From: Bacillota bacterium | Lineage (GTDB): Bacteria; Bacillota; Dethiobacteria; DTU022; UBA8154 | DNA length: 6,772 nt | Assembly (NCBI GenBank): GCA_003444595.1 | Contig: DLUO01000016.1 | Location: 1-6,772 of the forward strand | Reading direction: 5' to 3' | In this document: piece by piece, positions 1 to 5,528 of the stretch | Layout: each line of letters starts with the position of its first letter | Position numbering within the stretch: position 1 is the stretch's first letter | Position numbers and translations under genes: made by a program | The notes under the pieces: generated by a model | The model's input: only the letters and a program-made list of their open reading frames with translations | The model's database searches: none | What the model was told of the DNA's origin: nothing

Positions 1-19
1 AGATGTGTATAAGAGACAG
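1..19 (+). other. Nextera/Tn5 mosaic-end adapter residue (artefact)
   Basis: The 19 bases AGATGTGTATAAGAGACAG are exactly the synthetic hyperactive Tn5 mosaic end used in Nextera library adapters. The natural IS50 outside and inside ends differ from this hybrid, so it is not a native insertion sequence. Its place at base 1 and its orientation fit an untrimmed adapter at a contig end. Genomic sequence should be read from base 20 onward. Confidence 0.97.
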
Positions 20-35
20 CTTCTACAGTGCCCAT
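20..35 (-). CDS. 5' end of a divergent minus-strand gene, cut by the contig end
   Basis: On the minus strand an ATG at 35-33 is preceded by a strong Shine-Dalgarno site (TAGGAGGG, about 5 bases before the ATG). It opens the codons M-G-T-V-E before the adapter begins. Spacing and SD quality are as good as for the real genes on the plus strand, so this is probably the start of a real divergent gene. Too little remains to name the product. Any longer translation reading through bases 19-1 would be adapter and not biology. Confidence 0.5.
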
Positions 36-70
36 TTAATCCCTCCTAACTTGCTTGTTACAATAATTCT

Positions 71-90
71 ATTGCAAAAATATTGCAAAA
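71..90 (+). repeat. Tandem ATTGCAAAA motif, 11-base period
   Basis: ATTGCAAAA occurs at 71-79 and again at 82-90, one helical turn apart, in the divergent intergenic region. It overlaps the candidate -35 of the rightward promoter and the candidate -10 (TGCAAT, 76-71) of a leftward promoter whose -35 would be TTGACT at 99-94. The arrangement could be an operator, but the region is AT-rich and chance cannot be excluded. Confidence 0.35.
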
Positions 91-110
91 CCAAGTCAAG
101 CTAGTATAAA
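83..110 (+). promoter_or_regulatory. Candidate sigma-A promoter for the glycosylation genes
   Basis: TTGCAA (83-88, 4 of 6 matches to the -35 consensus) lies 16 bases before TATAAA (105-110, 5 of 6 matches to the -10). Transcription would start near 117 and leave a leader of about 115 bases before the glycosyltransferase start at 235. No better pair is visible closer to the gene. Confidence 0.45.
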
Positions 111-234
111 AAATATTCTAATAATTAAAACTTATAGCAAAGTGTAATCAATGGCAACTCAAAGGAGGAAGTAGGACAAGTATGTCGAAGGCAATATGTG
201 GTACGGAATTATTTATATAAAATAGGTGGAGGAT

Positions 235-939
235 ATGAAGAAAAAATATTCTATTACAATTTTTTTTCCGTGCTACAACGAAGAGCATAATATTGAAAGG
301 GTTACCAGGGAGGCCCTGGATGTAGCAGGGCGGCTCTTTGACGATTATGAAATCATCATCGTAAATGATGGGAGTAGGGATAATACAGGTGCGATTGCAG
401 ACCGGCTGGCAAAAGAAAATCCGTTTGTCCGGGTAATCCATCATGAGCATAACAAGGGATACGGTGCGGCGCTTCGGACAGGATTTGAAAATGCAACAAA
501 AGAGCTGGTTTTTTATACTGACGGCGACGGGCAATTTAAAATCGAAGAAATCACCAAACTGCTTCCCTTAATTGATAAGTATGATATTGTATCCGGTTAC
601 CGCATCCGCAGGCAGGATTCACTGATTCGTAAAATTAACGCCTTTATGTGGGGGCTTCTGGTAAACGCCCTGTTTAAAATTAATGTTTCAGATGTTGATT
701 CGGCCTTTAAGCTATATAAGCGCAAGATCTTTGACGAAATAACCCTGACTTCCCAGGGCGCCCTGATTGATACAGAGATCTTCGCTAAAGCAAGGGCAAA
801 GGGTTATACTATAACCGAGGTCGGGGTTAATCATTATCCACGGGTGGCTGGTGAGCAGACAGGGGCCAAGCTGTCGGTTATATTTAAGGCTTTTAAAGAA
901 CTGTTTAAACTGAGAAGCAGTTTTTCGCCAAGGTCCTGA
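235..939 (+). CDS. GT2 glycosyltransferase, DPM1-like polyprenyl-phosphate sugar synthase
   Basis: This 234-residue protein is expected to transfer a nucleotide-activated sugar (mannose or glucose; not decidable here) to polyprenyl phosphate on the cytoplasmic face of the membrane. Visible GT-A hallmarks are FPCYNEE (residues 11-17), IVNDGSRDNT (42-51, with the nucleotide-binding Asp45) and the metal-binding TDGDGQ (95-100), typical of the DPM1/DPG-synthase group of GT2. There are no C-terminal membrane helices, so it resembles compact DPM1 rather than GtrB proteins with two helices. ATG 235 is chosen because AGGTGGAGG (224-232) ends just before it; the in-frame GTG at 226 lies inside that SD and would add only three residues. 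It is followed by gtrA and a GT-C gene, as in GtrABC-like modules. Confidence 0.88.
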   Translation: MKKKYSITIFFPCYNEEHNIERVTREALDVAGRLFDDYEIIIVNDGSRDNTGAIADRLAKENPFVRVIHHEHNKGYGAALRTGFENATKELVFYTDGDGQFKIEEITKLLPLIDKYDIVSGYRIRRQDSLIRKINAFMWGLLVNALFKINVSDVDSAFKLYKRKIFDEITLTSQGALIDTEIFAKARAKGYTITEVGVNHYPRVAGEQTGAKLSVIFKAFKELFKLRSSFSPRS

Positions 940-973
940 GAATATGGCCGGTTGCTTTAAAAGATGCTAAAAA

Positions 974-1020
974 AGGCCAGGATAATGCCTTATTCTCCCC
1001 ATTTTGTTGCTTCCTGGCTT
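974..1020 (+). repeat. Inverted repeat between the GT2 gene and gtrA
   Basis: AGGCCAGGA (974-982) can pair with TCCTGGCTT (1012-1020), nine pairs including one G-U, around a loop of about 29 bases. No T-run follows, so it is not a standard terminator. It may fold in the transcript between the two genes, or be chance. Confidence 0.3.
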
Positions 1021-1050
1021 GTTAAACTCTTTAAATGAGAGGTTTGCGTA

Positions 1051-1473
1051 TTGACTGAAAATATTCTCCAACTGTTTAAATTTGCCATTGTAGGTTGTAT
1101 TAATACCTTTATTGATTGGGCTGTTTACTTTGTAATTCTCAGGTTGTTTCCAGGTGAAAGTATTCTTTTTTACTCATTTGCCAAGGGCTTTAGCTACCTC
1201 TGCGGAGTTGTAAACAGCTTTTTATTAAACCGGTGTTGGACCTTTAAGACTCCCAGTGAAAATGAGGGCAGCCGCTTCCTGAAGTTCACACTGGTAAACA
1301 CCTTGGGCCTGGGTATCAACAGTGCCTCTATTTATGTTCTGCTAAATCTGAATTTGCCTCATTTGGCGGCTTTATTCCTGGCAACTTCAATCACCTTTGC
1401 CTTTAATTTTACACTCAGCAAGGTCTGGGTATTCCGTAAAGGCAAGGTTGTAGCAAAAACAACCGGGGGGTAA
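1051..1473 (+). CDS. GtrA family membrane protein (polyprenyl-phosphate sugar flippase-like)
   Basis: This 140-residue hydrophobic protein has the size and four-helix layout of the GtrA/DPMS3 family (PF04138). Helices lie at about residues 10-32, 40-60, 77-98 and 104-125. Family-typical features are the N-terminal FKFAIVGCINTFIDW, the NSFLLNRCWTFK segment after helix 2, and a C-terminal FNFTLSKVWVFR. GtrA proteins are thought to flip polyprenyl-phosphate sugars across the membrane or to assist the synthase. The start is TTG 1051, supported by GAGAGG (1037-1042) eight bases upstream; the ATG at 1035 is in another frame and stops after seven codons. It sits between a donor-making GT2 and a GT-C transferase that begins straight after its stop. 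Confidence 0.9.
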   Translation: MTENILQLFKFAIVGCINTFIDWAVYFVILRLFPGESILFYSFAKGFSYLCGVVNSFLLNRCWTFKTPSENEGSRFLKFTLVNTLGLGINSASIYVLLNLNLPHLAALFLATSITFAFNFTLSKVWVFRKGKVVAKTTGG

Positions 1474-1614
1474 GAGGATATCAAGGACAGCATAATTCGT
1501 ACAGGTTACTTATTTATTCTAAACAAGCTGTATATTATATTTATTATCTGGCTGACCAGAGATATCATTTATCCCATTCTGCCTTCCCCCAAGTTCGAAA
1601 ACCTGCATCCCAAC
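1474..1614 (+). other. Probable coding N-terminus of the GT-C gene, with no ATG, GTG or TTG
   Basis: The frame of the downstream GT-C gene is open from the codon right after the gtrA stop (1471-1473) to GTG 1615. It encodes a hydrophobic stretch, GYLFILNKLYIIFIIWL, followed by a short polar link, which is the first transmembrane helix expected before the WD catalytic loop of PIG-V-like proteins. No ATG, GTG or TTG occurs in this part. The best SD-like site is AAGGA (1483-1487), four bases before ATA 1492 and seven before ATT 1495. A start at ATT 1495 would give 362 residues. A rare ATT/ATA start, a mutated ATG or a base error are all possible. Confidence 0.65.
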
Positions 1615-2583
1615 GTGGTGATGGATTCTTTAATTCACTGGGATGCCGGCTGGTTTTTAAGAATTGCCGGGCAGGGTTACGACTTTAACAGCGCTCCCTT
1701 TTTTCCCATGTTTCCCCTGCTTATCAGGCTTGTGACTTTTATTACCGGCAACGGCGTGGAGGCCGGCTTTTTAGTATCCAACACGGCCCTTTTTTTGGCA
1801 TGTTTCCTTCTTTATCACCTGGTTAAAGAAGATTACGGTGAGGACATTGCTTTCACCACAGTTTTCATAATGCTCTTTTTCCCTACGGCCATCTTTTTTT
1901 CATCAATTTACTCGGAAGCGCCCTTTTTAGCCTTTTCTTTGGGAGCTTTCTACTATGCCAGAAAAGGAAAATGGTTGGCGGCATCATTATTGGGTGCCTG
2001 TGCAGCCCTGACCAGGAATATCGGTGTTGTCTTGTTTTTAGCCTTCCTGTATATGCAGTACAGGGAAAACGGCTTCAGGATTTCTGTCCGAAAGTCTCTG
2101 CCTCTTTTCTTAATCCCGGCATCTTTGGGATTGTTTATGCTCGTTTTATGGAAATATACCGGCGATCCCCTCGCTTTCGCTCACTCATTAAACACCGAAT
2201 ACTGGGGTTATCGCCATTTCCAATACCCGGGCGCAGGCCAGCTCCTAAACCTGTCTGTCTTTTTCTACCAGAATAATTTCTATGCCCTTTTTGAGTCGGG
2301 GATGGCCTTCCTGTTTCTCTACCTTGTAGTACGCAGCTTTAAGTATATTGAGGACCGCTCCCTACTGATCTTCCTGGTGCTGGGCTTCTTAATACCCTTT
2401 TCCTCAGTGGTGGGCAATCTCCCCCTGGGCATGCCCAGGTATATCATCGTTCTGTTTCCCGGTTACATCACCCTCGCCCGGCTGTTGCACAAAAACAACC
2501 TTGTTACTACTTACTCTATCCTCTCCATCATTGTTTTTTCGGTTGTCTGTTCGTTGTTCGTAGCAGGCCGCTGGATCAGTTAA
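1615..2583 (+). CDS. PIG-V-like mannosyltransferase, GT-C fold integral membrane protein
   Basis: Bounds use the first ordinary start codon (GTG 1615), but no SD precedes it and the true protein probably begins near 1492-1495. The 322 residues contain multiple transmembrane helices. The PIG-V/Mannosyl_trans2 signature (PF04188, CAZy GT76) is clear: HWDAGWFLRIAGQGY at residues 8-22, with the catalytic-loop Asp10, followed by the APFFPMFPLL segment (27-36). Such enzymes take a sugar from polyprenyl phosphate on the outer face of the membrane and attach it to an acceptor. That fits the upstream donor synthase and GtrA-like flippase. The acceptor cannot be read from the sequence. Two tandem terminators follow, closing the transcription unit. 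Confidence 0.85.
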   Translation: MVMDSLIHWDAGWFLRIAGQGYDFNSAPFFPMFPLLIRLVTFITGNGVEAGFLVSNTALFLACFLLYHLVKEDYGEDIAFTTVFIMLFFPTAIFFSSIYSEAPFLAFSLGAFYYARKGKWLAASLLGACAALTRNIGVVLFLAFLYMQYRENGFRISVRKSLPLFLIPASLGLFMLVLWKYTGDPLAFAHSLNTEYWGYRHFQYPGAGQLLNLSVFFYQNNFYALFESGMAFLFLYLVVRSFKYIEDRSLLIFLVLGFLIPFSSVVGNLPLGMPRYIIVLFPGYITLARLLHKNNLVTTYSILSIIVFSVVCSLFVAGRWIS

Positions 2584-2660
2584 ATATTTAAACTATATTT
2601 TTCAAAATAACCATACTTTGGCTTGGTGGATTGATTTATATTTTCACCTGCCTGTTTAGA

Positions 2661-2700
2661 AGCGGGCGAGCTGTTGCAAAACGGTGGCGCCCGGCTTTTT
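2661..2700 (+). terminator. Rho-independent terminator 1 after the glycosylation genes
   Basis: AGC-GGGCG (2661-2668) pairs with CGCCC-G-GCT (2688-2696), with one bulged G, and the stem runs directly into a T-run at 2696-2700. It lies about 78 bases after the GT-C stop. The 2584-2660 stretch before it is AT-rich and holds nothing else I can support. Confidence 0.75.
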
Positions 2701-2715
2701 GTGTTGAGGAACTTC

Positions 2716-2749
2716 AGGCTCACAGGAAACATGGTTGGAGCCTTTTTTT
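2716..2749 (+). terminator. Rho-independent terminator 2, tandem
   Basis: AGGCTC (2716-2721) pairs with GAGCCT (2738-2743) around a 16-base loop and is followed by seven T (2743-2749). It lies 16 bases after the first terminator. It may act as a backup, or as a leader attenuator if a promoter lies between the two. The remaining bases up to 2835 show no clear promoter. Confidence 0.65.
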
Positions 2750-2835
2750 GTTAAACGGAAATCAAGTATAGACTGTAACTCAATGCTGGGGAGCAACATA
2801 GGATGTAAAATCAATAGGATGAGAAGGGATTGCCC

Positions 2836-3570
2836 ATGAACTCGTATTTAAAGGCTATTACCGCACTTGGCAGCGGCAGCCTCCACCCGGGGGGGTTTAC
2901 AGGGACCCTGGGTATTTTACGAAATTTCACCATTGCCCCGGACGAAATCATTCTTGACCTGGGATGCGGTACAGGACGAACCGCCTGCCACCTGGCAAAG
3001 ACTTATGGAGCCCACGTTTTTGCCCTGGACAATTCTGAGGCTATGCTGTCCAAAGCGAAGTCAAGGGCACTTCAAGAGGGGGTGGAAGTCCATTATGTTC
3101 TGGGCGATATACTCGACCTGCCTTTTAAAGATAACATCGCCGACCTTGTTATTGTCGAGTCGGTACTGATTTTTTTACCGGTGCGGCCGGCGCTTCAAGA
3201 GTGCTTCAGGGTGCTGAAAAAAAAGGGTTACCTGGTGTGCGTCGAAATGTTTGCCAGTGGGTCCCTGCCGGCGAATGAGAGGGAAAAACTCAAGGCCCTC
3301 TGCGGGCTCAAACAAATACCGACCTACCAGGAATGGCTGAATTATTTTCAAACCACTGGCTTCACTTTTATCAAGACCTGGCAGAAAAAGTTACCCGGGC
3401 CGCTGGAGGTTTTAAAAGAACTCCTTAATCCGGATCCCTGCTGGTTTAGGCCAGGGGAACAGGTTTATTTAGACCCGGCCTCTTTAAGTGTGCTTTTTAA
3501 ATATAAGAGGCTGATGATGAGAAATAAAAGACATCTTGGATACGGAACTTTTATCTTAATTAAGGAGTGA
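2836..3570 (+). CDS. Class I SAM-dependent methyltransferase, substrate unknown
   Basis: This 244-residue soluble protein has a class I methyltransferase core. Motif I is ILDLGCGTG (39-47, SAM glycine loop). The acidic ribose-binding residue is Asp65 in VFALDNS. Motif III-like GDILDLPF covers 90-97 and motif IV-like ADLVIVESVL covers 102-111, followed by a predicted strand-helix C-terminal part. This is the Methyltransf_11/25 pattern of small-molecule methyltransferases, and nothing in the sequence sets the substrate. ATG 2836 is preferred because AAGGGA (2824-2829) ends six bases before it; the in-frame TTG at 2830 directly abuts that SD. It appears monocistronic, between tandem terminators upstream and a tRNA gene with its own promoter. 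No terminator is obvious in the 3571-3700 gap. Confidence 0.85.
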   Translation: MNSYLKAITALGSGSLHPGGFTGTLGILRNFTIAPDEIILDLGCGTGRTACHLAKTYGAHVFALDNSEAMLSKAKSRALQEGVEVHYVLGDILDLPFKDNIADLVIVESVLIFLPVRPALQECFRVLKKKGYLVCVEMFASGSLPANEREKLKALCGLKQIPTYQEWLNYFQTTGFTFIKTWQKKLPGPLEVLKELLNPDPCWFRPGEQVYLDPASLSVLFKYKRLMMRNKRHLGYGTFILIKE

Positions 3571-3707
3571 AGGGGCGGGAATATTTAACCACCTGACCGG
3601 GCGACTATATGTTTCATAAAAACTGTGCCCTGTTGGTTTAGGACATGTTTATCTGTTAGCCGGGGAAAATTCTCCTTAAGAAAAAGAAAAAGAACGTGAA
3701 CTAGCCC

Positions 3708-3736
3708 TTGACCTGGAGCAGAGAAAGTAGTAAAAT
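3708..3736 (+). promoter_or_regulatory. Sigma-A promoter of the tRNA-Ala gene
   Basis: TTGACC (3708-3713) and TAAAAT (3731-3736) each match consensus at 5 of 6 positions and are separated by exactly 17 bases. Transcription should start near 3743, about 32 bases before the mature tRNA. An A-rich tract of repeated AAGAAA units (3678-3694) lies just upstream and could act as an UP-like element. Confidence 0.8.
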
Positions 3737-3774
3737 ATCGAATGTGCTCACTGATATTACAATAAAACATACGT

Positions 3775-3850
3775 GGGGACATAGCTCAGATGGGAGAGCG
3801 CCTGAATGGCATTCAGGAGGCCAGGGGTTCGATTCCCCTCATCTCCACCA
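3775..3850 (+). tRNA. tRNA-Ala (anticodon GGC)
   Basis: The 76 bases form a complete cloverleaf: D stem GCTC/GAGC, anticodon stem CCTGA/TCAGG with anticodon GGC at 3808-3810, five-base variable loop, T stem AGGGG/CCCCT with TTCGATT loop, discriminator A and an encoded CCA. The G3-U70 wobble pair, the main alanine identity element, is present (G3777, T3844). Odd point: the acceptor stem GGGGACA pairs with CATCTCC at only five of seven positions. Pairs 6-67 and 7-66 are C-A and A-C mismatches. It is probably still functional given its promoter and terminator, but the mismatches deserve a check. Confidence 0.95.
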
Positions 3851-3865
3851 AAAAGAAGGTAGATG

Positions 3866-3896
3866 CCATGGAAGTCAATCGCTTCCATGGTTTTTT
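3866..3896 (+). terminator. Rho-independent terminator of the tRNA gene
   Basis: CCATGGAAG (3866-3874) and CTTCCATGG (3882-3890) form a perfect nine-pair stem around a seven-base loop, followed by TTTTTT (3891-3896). It lies 15 bases after the CCA end, so the tRNA is a single-gene transcript. The following 3897-4068 stretch is AT-rich and carries an isolated strong SD at 4030-4037, discussed in the findings. Confidence 0.93.
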
Positions 3897-4068
3897 ATTT
3901 CTATATAGCACCCGTACATATACACCGGGCTTCGAGACGGAATAGTCTAAATTGACCGGACAGGTTGTGAGCAAAAAATCAAGTACATCTTTAAAATTAT
4001 ATTTAATTATTATAAAAAATATTTATAGCAAGGAGGTATAATTAATAATATAATGAATATAAATAATA

Positions 4069-4082
4069 GTATCAAGTGATAC
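4069..4082. promoter_or_regulatory. Dyad upstream of the toxin-antitoxin promoter (candidate operator)
   Basis: GTATCA-AG-TGATAC is a near-perfect palindrome with six-base arms. It ends eight bases before the candidate -35 at 4090. Antitoxins with an HTH domain commonly autorepress their operon by binding such dyads, and the downstream antitoxin has an HTH. The role is inferred from position only. Confidence 0.4.
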
Positions 4083-4089
4083 CCCTATC

Positions 4090-4118
4090 TTGCAAAAACT
4101 GGCTGCCAACGGTAAAAT
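4090..4118 (+). promoter_or_regulatory. Candidate sigma-A promoter of the toxin-antitoxin operon
   Basis: TTGCAA (4090-4095, 4 of 6 matches) lies 17 bases before TAAAAT (4113-4118, 5 of 6 matches). Transcription would start near 4125, only about 22 bases before the toxin start at 4147. A weak hairpin CGGTT/AACCG (4120-4124 with 4132-4136) would lie in this short leader just before the SD. Confidence 0.55.
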
Positions 4119-4146
4119 TCGGTTATAAAAAAACCGGGGTGATTAA

Positions 4147-4446
4147 GTGGCAGTCTGTTCAAAAGAAGAGGTATTTCAATTTTTATCTGCTGTAAAAGCC
4201 AGGTTGCTTCTGGATAAAGTTAATAATCTACATATATGGAACAGAAATGATAGAAAGAATGAAAACTGCATGCTTGAGCTAGGGCTCTGTCATAATGATG
4301 TTGCGGATATTATCTTAAAGTTGGAAATAGATAATTATTCAGAAACCCAGGAATGTACAATTTATAAAGGGGAGAAGACATGGGTGTTTGGGTATGACTA
4401 CCACGGTTATGAGCTGTATATTAAGTTAAGATTGCGTAAAAAGTGA
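4147..4446 (+). CDS. MqsR-like toxin, C-terminus shifted out of frame
   Basis: The 99 readable residues resemble the small MqsR-family toxins of Firmicutes, which are RelE-fold ribonucleases expected to cut mRNA and arrest growth. Supporting features are an N-terminal helix, LELGLCHNDVADIILKL (43-59), then Tyr64, the W-V-F-G block (79-82) and GYELYIKLRL (87-96). The start is GTG 4147, preceded by GGGGTGAT (4136-4143). Toxin-before-antitoxin order matches mqsRA. The frame stops at TGA 4444, right after a run of five A, and lacks the last strand expected of the family. That strand is present in the -1 frame (4443-4511, separate entry), giving a 121-residue protein if one A were added. The toxin may be inactive as written. 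Identity is by pattern, not alignment. Confidence 0.7.
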   Translation: MAVCSKEEVFQFLSAVKARLLLDKVNNLHIWNRNDRKNENCMLELGLCHNDVADIILKLEIDNYSETQECTIYKGEKTWVFGYDYHGYELYIKLRLRKK

Positions 4447-4511
4447 TATGTATTTCTTTTCATGAAAAGGAGTATGAAATAAATTACCCATACTGTGGAG
4501 GAGGTAAATAG
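4438..4511 (+). other. Out-of-frame C-terminal segment of the MqsR-like toxin
   Basis: After the A-run 4438-4442, the -1 frame reads V-ICISFHEKEYE and so on for 22 codons and stops at TAG 4509-4511, directly touching the antitoxin ATG at 4512. The SFHE pattern is what I recall for the final strand of Firmicute MqsR-like toxins (SFHEAE-type), and the exact stop-start junction is typical of coupled toxin-antitoxin genes. The slip region in the toxin frame reads CGT AAA AAG TGA. An A-site Lys-tRNA could re-pair on AAA after a -1 slip, but the heptamer T AAA AAG is one base off the efficient dnaX-type A AAA AAG. Base loss or mutation is equally possible. Confidence 0.7.
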
Positions 4512-5528
4512 ATGGATGTTCAAGATCAAGCTCCGCAAGTTGGTTATTGTTGTAATTGTGATGATGATGTCTCCGTATTTTTAAAAAAGGAAATTCAAGG
4601 AAATGAAATCAGAGGTATAAAAGTCAGTACACTGGTTACTAATGCGTATTGCAAGAACTGTGGCGAAGAAGTATATATAGCGAAAATAAGCGATGAGAAC
4701 CTTAAACTGATTAATCAAAAATACAGAGAAGAAAACGCTTTGATTTGTGTTTCCGATATTCAGAACATACTAAAAAAGTATGATATAGGAGCAAAGCCTT
4801 TGTCACTGTTGCTCGGGTGGGGAGAAGTTACCATTCTGCGCTATCTCAAGGGACAAATGCCTCATAAAGAGCACAGCGATAAACTTAAAGCTATTATGAA
4901 CCCCTACGTTTTTGCAGAAATCTTTGAGTCAAATAAAGAAGTATTGTCTGCAGTGGCAAAAAGAAAAGTTGAATTTACCCTCCGGCAGCTTATTGAGTCA
5001 GCTCCCAATGAAGAAAATGCCGTTCTGGAGAAAGGATTAGTGGAGTTTTACTCGCAAGAGCCTAATATTTATAATGGCTATACGGAGTTTAGTTTGAAGA
5101 AAACAATTCATTCTATTTTATATTTCCTGGAAAAATGCGGTCCAACATACAAAACTAAAATGAACAAATTATTATGGTTTAGTGATATATTAAATTATAA
5201 AAGACACGGTCATTCGATCACCGGCTTAAGATATCTTTGTCACCATTTTGGACCGGTTCCGGTTAGATATGATTATTTATACGGATGTCTAAGCGACGTT
5301 TATGTAATTTTATGGGACAATGAATATGGCACCGTGTTATCTGCGATAAAGAAGTATAATTCAAAATGTTTTTCTGATGAGGAGCTGAAAACTCTGAATG
5401 ATGTTCTGGATGCCTGTGGCACTATGAGTGCTGCTGTGATATCTGAATTCTCGCATAAGCAGGGTTCTTACAAAAAAGCTGCTCTTAAATCTCTAATGCC
5501 CTTCAGTAAGGATATAAGCATAAACTAA
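4512..5528 (+). CDS. Antitoxin: MqsA-like zinc ribbon + HTH fused to a Panacea (DUF4065) domain
   Basis: This 338-residue protein has three parts. A YgiT/MqsA-type zinc ribbon carries CxxC pairs at Cys13/Cys16 and Cys47/Cys50. An XRE-like HTH spans about 80-130, with LLLGWGEVTILRYLKGQMP typical of MqsA-like regulators. A Panacea/DUF4065 domain (SocA, GepA family) spans about 195-320, with KLLWFSDILNYKRHG (219-233), SITG (235-238) and HHFGPVPVRYDYLY. It should bind and neutralise the upstream toxin and probably repress the operon through the HTH. Panacea domains are known to pair with many unrelated toxins. The start ATG 4512 has an excellent SD, GGAGGAGGT (4497-4505), six bases upstream. A linker of about 60 residues joins the HTH to the Panacea domain. 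A terminator begins at the base after the stop. Confidence 0.85.
   Translation: MDVQDQAPQVGYCCNCDDDVSVFLKKEIQGNEIRGIKVSTLVTNAYCKNCGEEVYIAKISDENLKLINQKYREENALICVSDIQNILKKYDIGAKPLSLLLGWGEVTILRYLKGQMPHKEHSDKLKAIMNPYVFAEIFESNKEVLSAVAKRKVEFTLRQLIESAPNEENAVLEKGLVEFYSQEPNIYNGYTEFSLKKTIHSILYFLEKCGPTYKTKMNKLLWFSDILNYKRHGHSITGLRYLCHHFGPVPVRYDYLYGCLSDVYVILWDNEYGTVLSAIKKYNSKCFSDEELKTLNDVLDACGTMSAAVISEFSHKQGSYKKAALKSLMPFSKDISIN

Noticed and set aside
148..534. Minus-strand ORF of 128 codons over the start of the GT2 gene
   Set aside because: Antisense shadow of a clear GT2 gene whose motifs lie on the plus strand; it has no recognisable domain.
1971..2276. Plus-strand ORF of 101 codons inside the GT-C gene
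   Set aside because: Alternate frame within a well-supported membrane transferase, with no SD or domain.
2867..3169. Plus-strand ORF of 100 codons inside the methyltransferase gene
   Set aside because: Alternate-frame shadow of the motif I-IV region of a real methyltransferase.
3585..3908. Short ORFs on both strands across the tRNA gene region (minus 3585-3782, plus 3708-3908)
   Set aside because: They overlap the tRNA, its promoter or its terminator, and show no protein features.
4456..4469. Perfect 14-base palindrome CTTTTCATGAAAAG between toxin stop and antitoxin, plus AGTATG/CATACT arms at 4471-4494
   Set aside because: First taken as an operator, but it lies inside the -1 frame toxin tail and encodes the S-F-H-E-K residues, so coding constraint explains it better.
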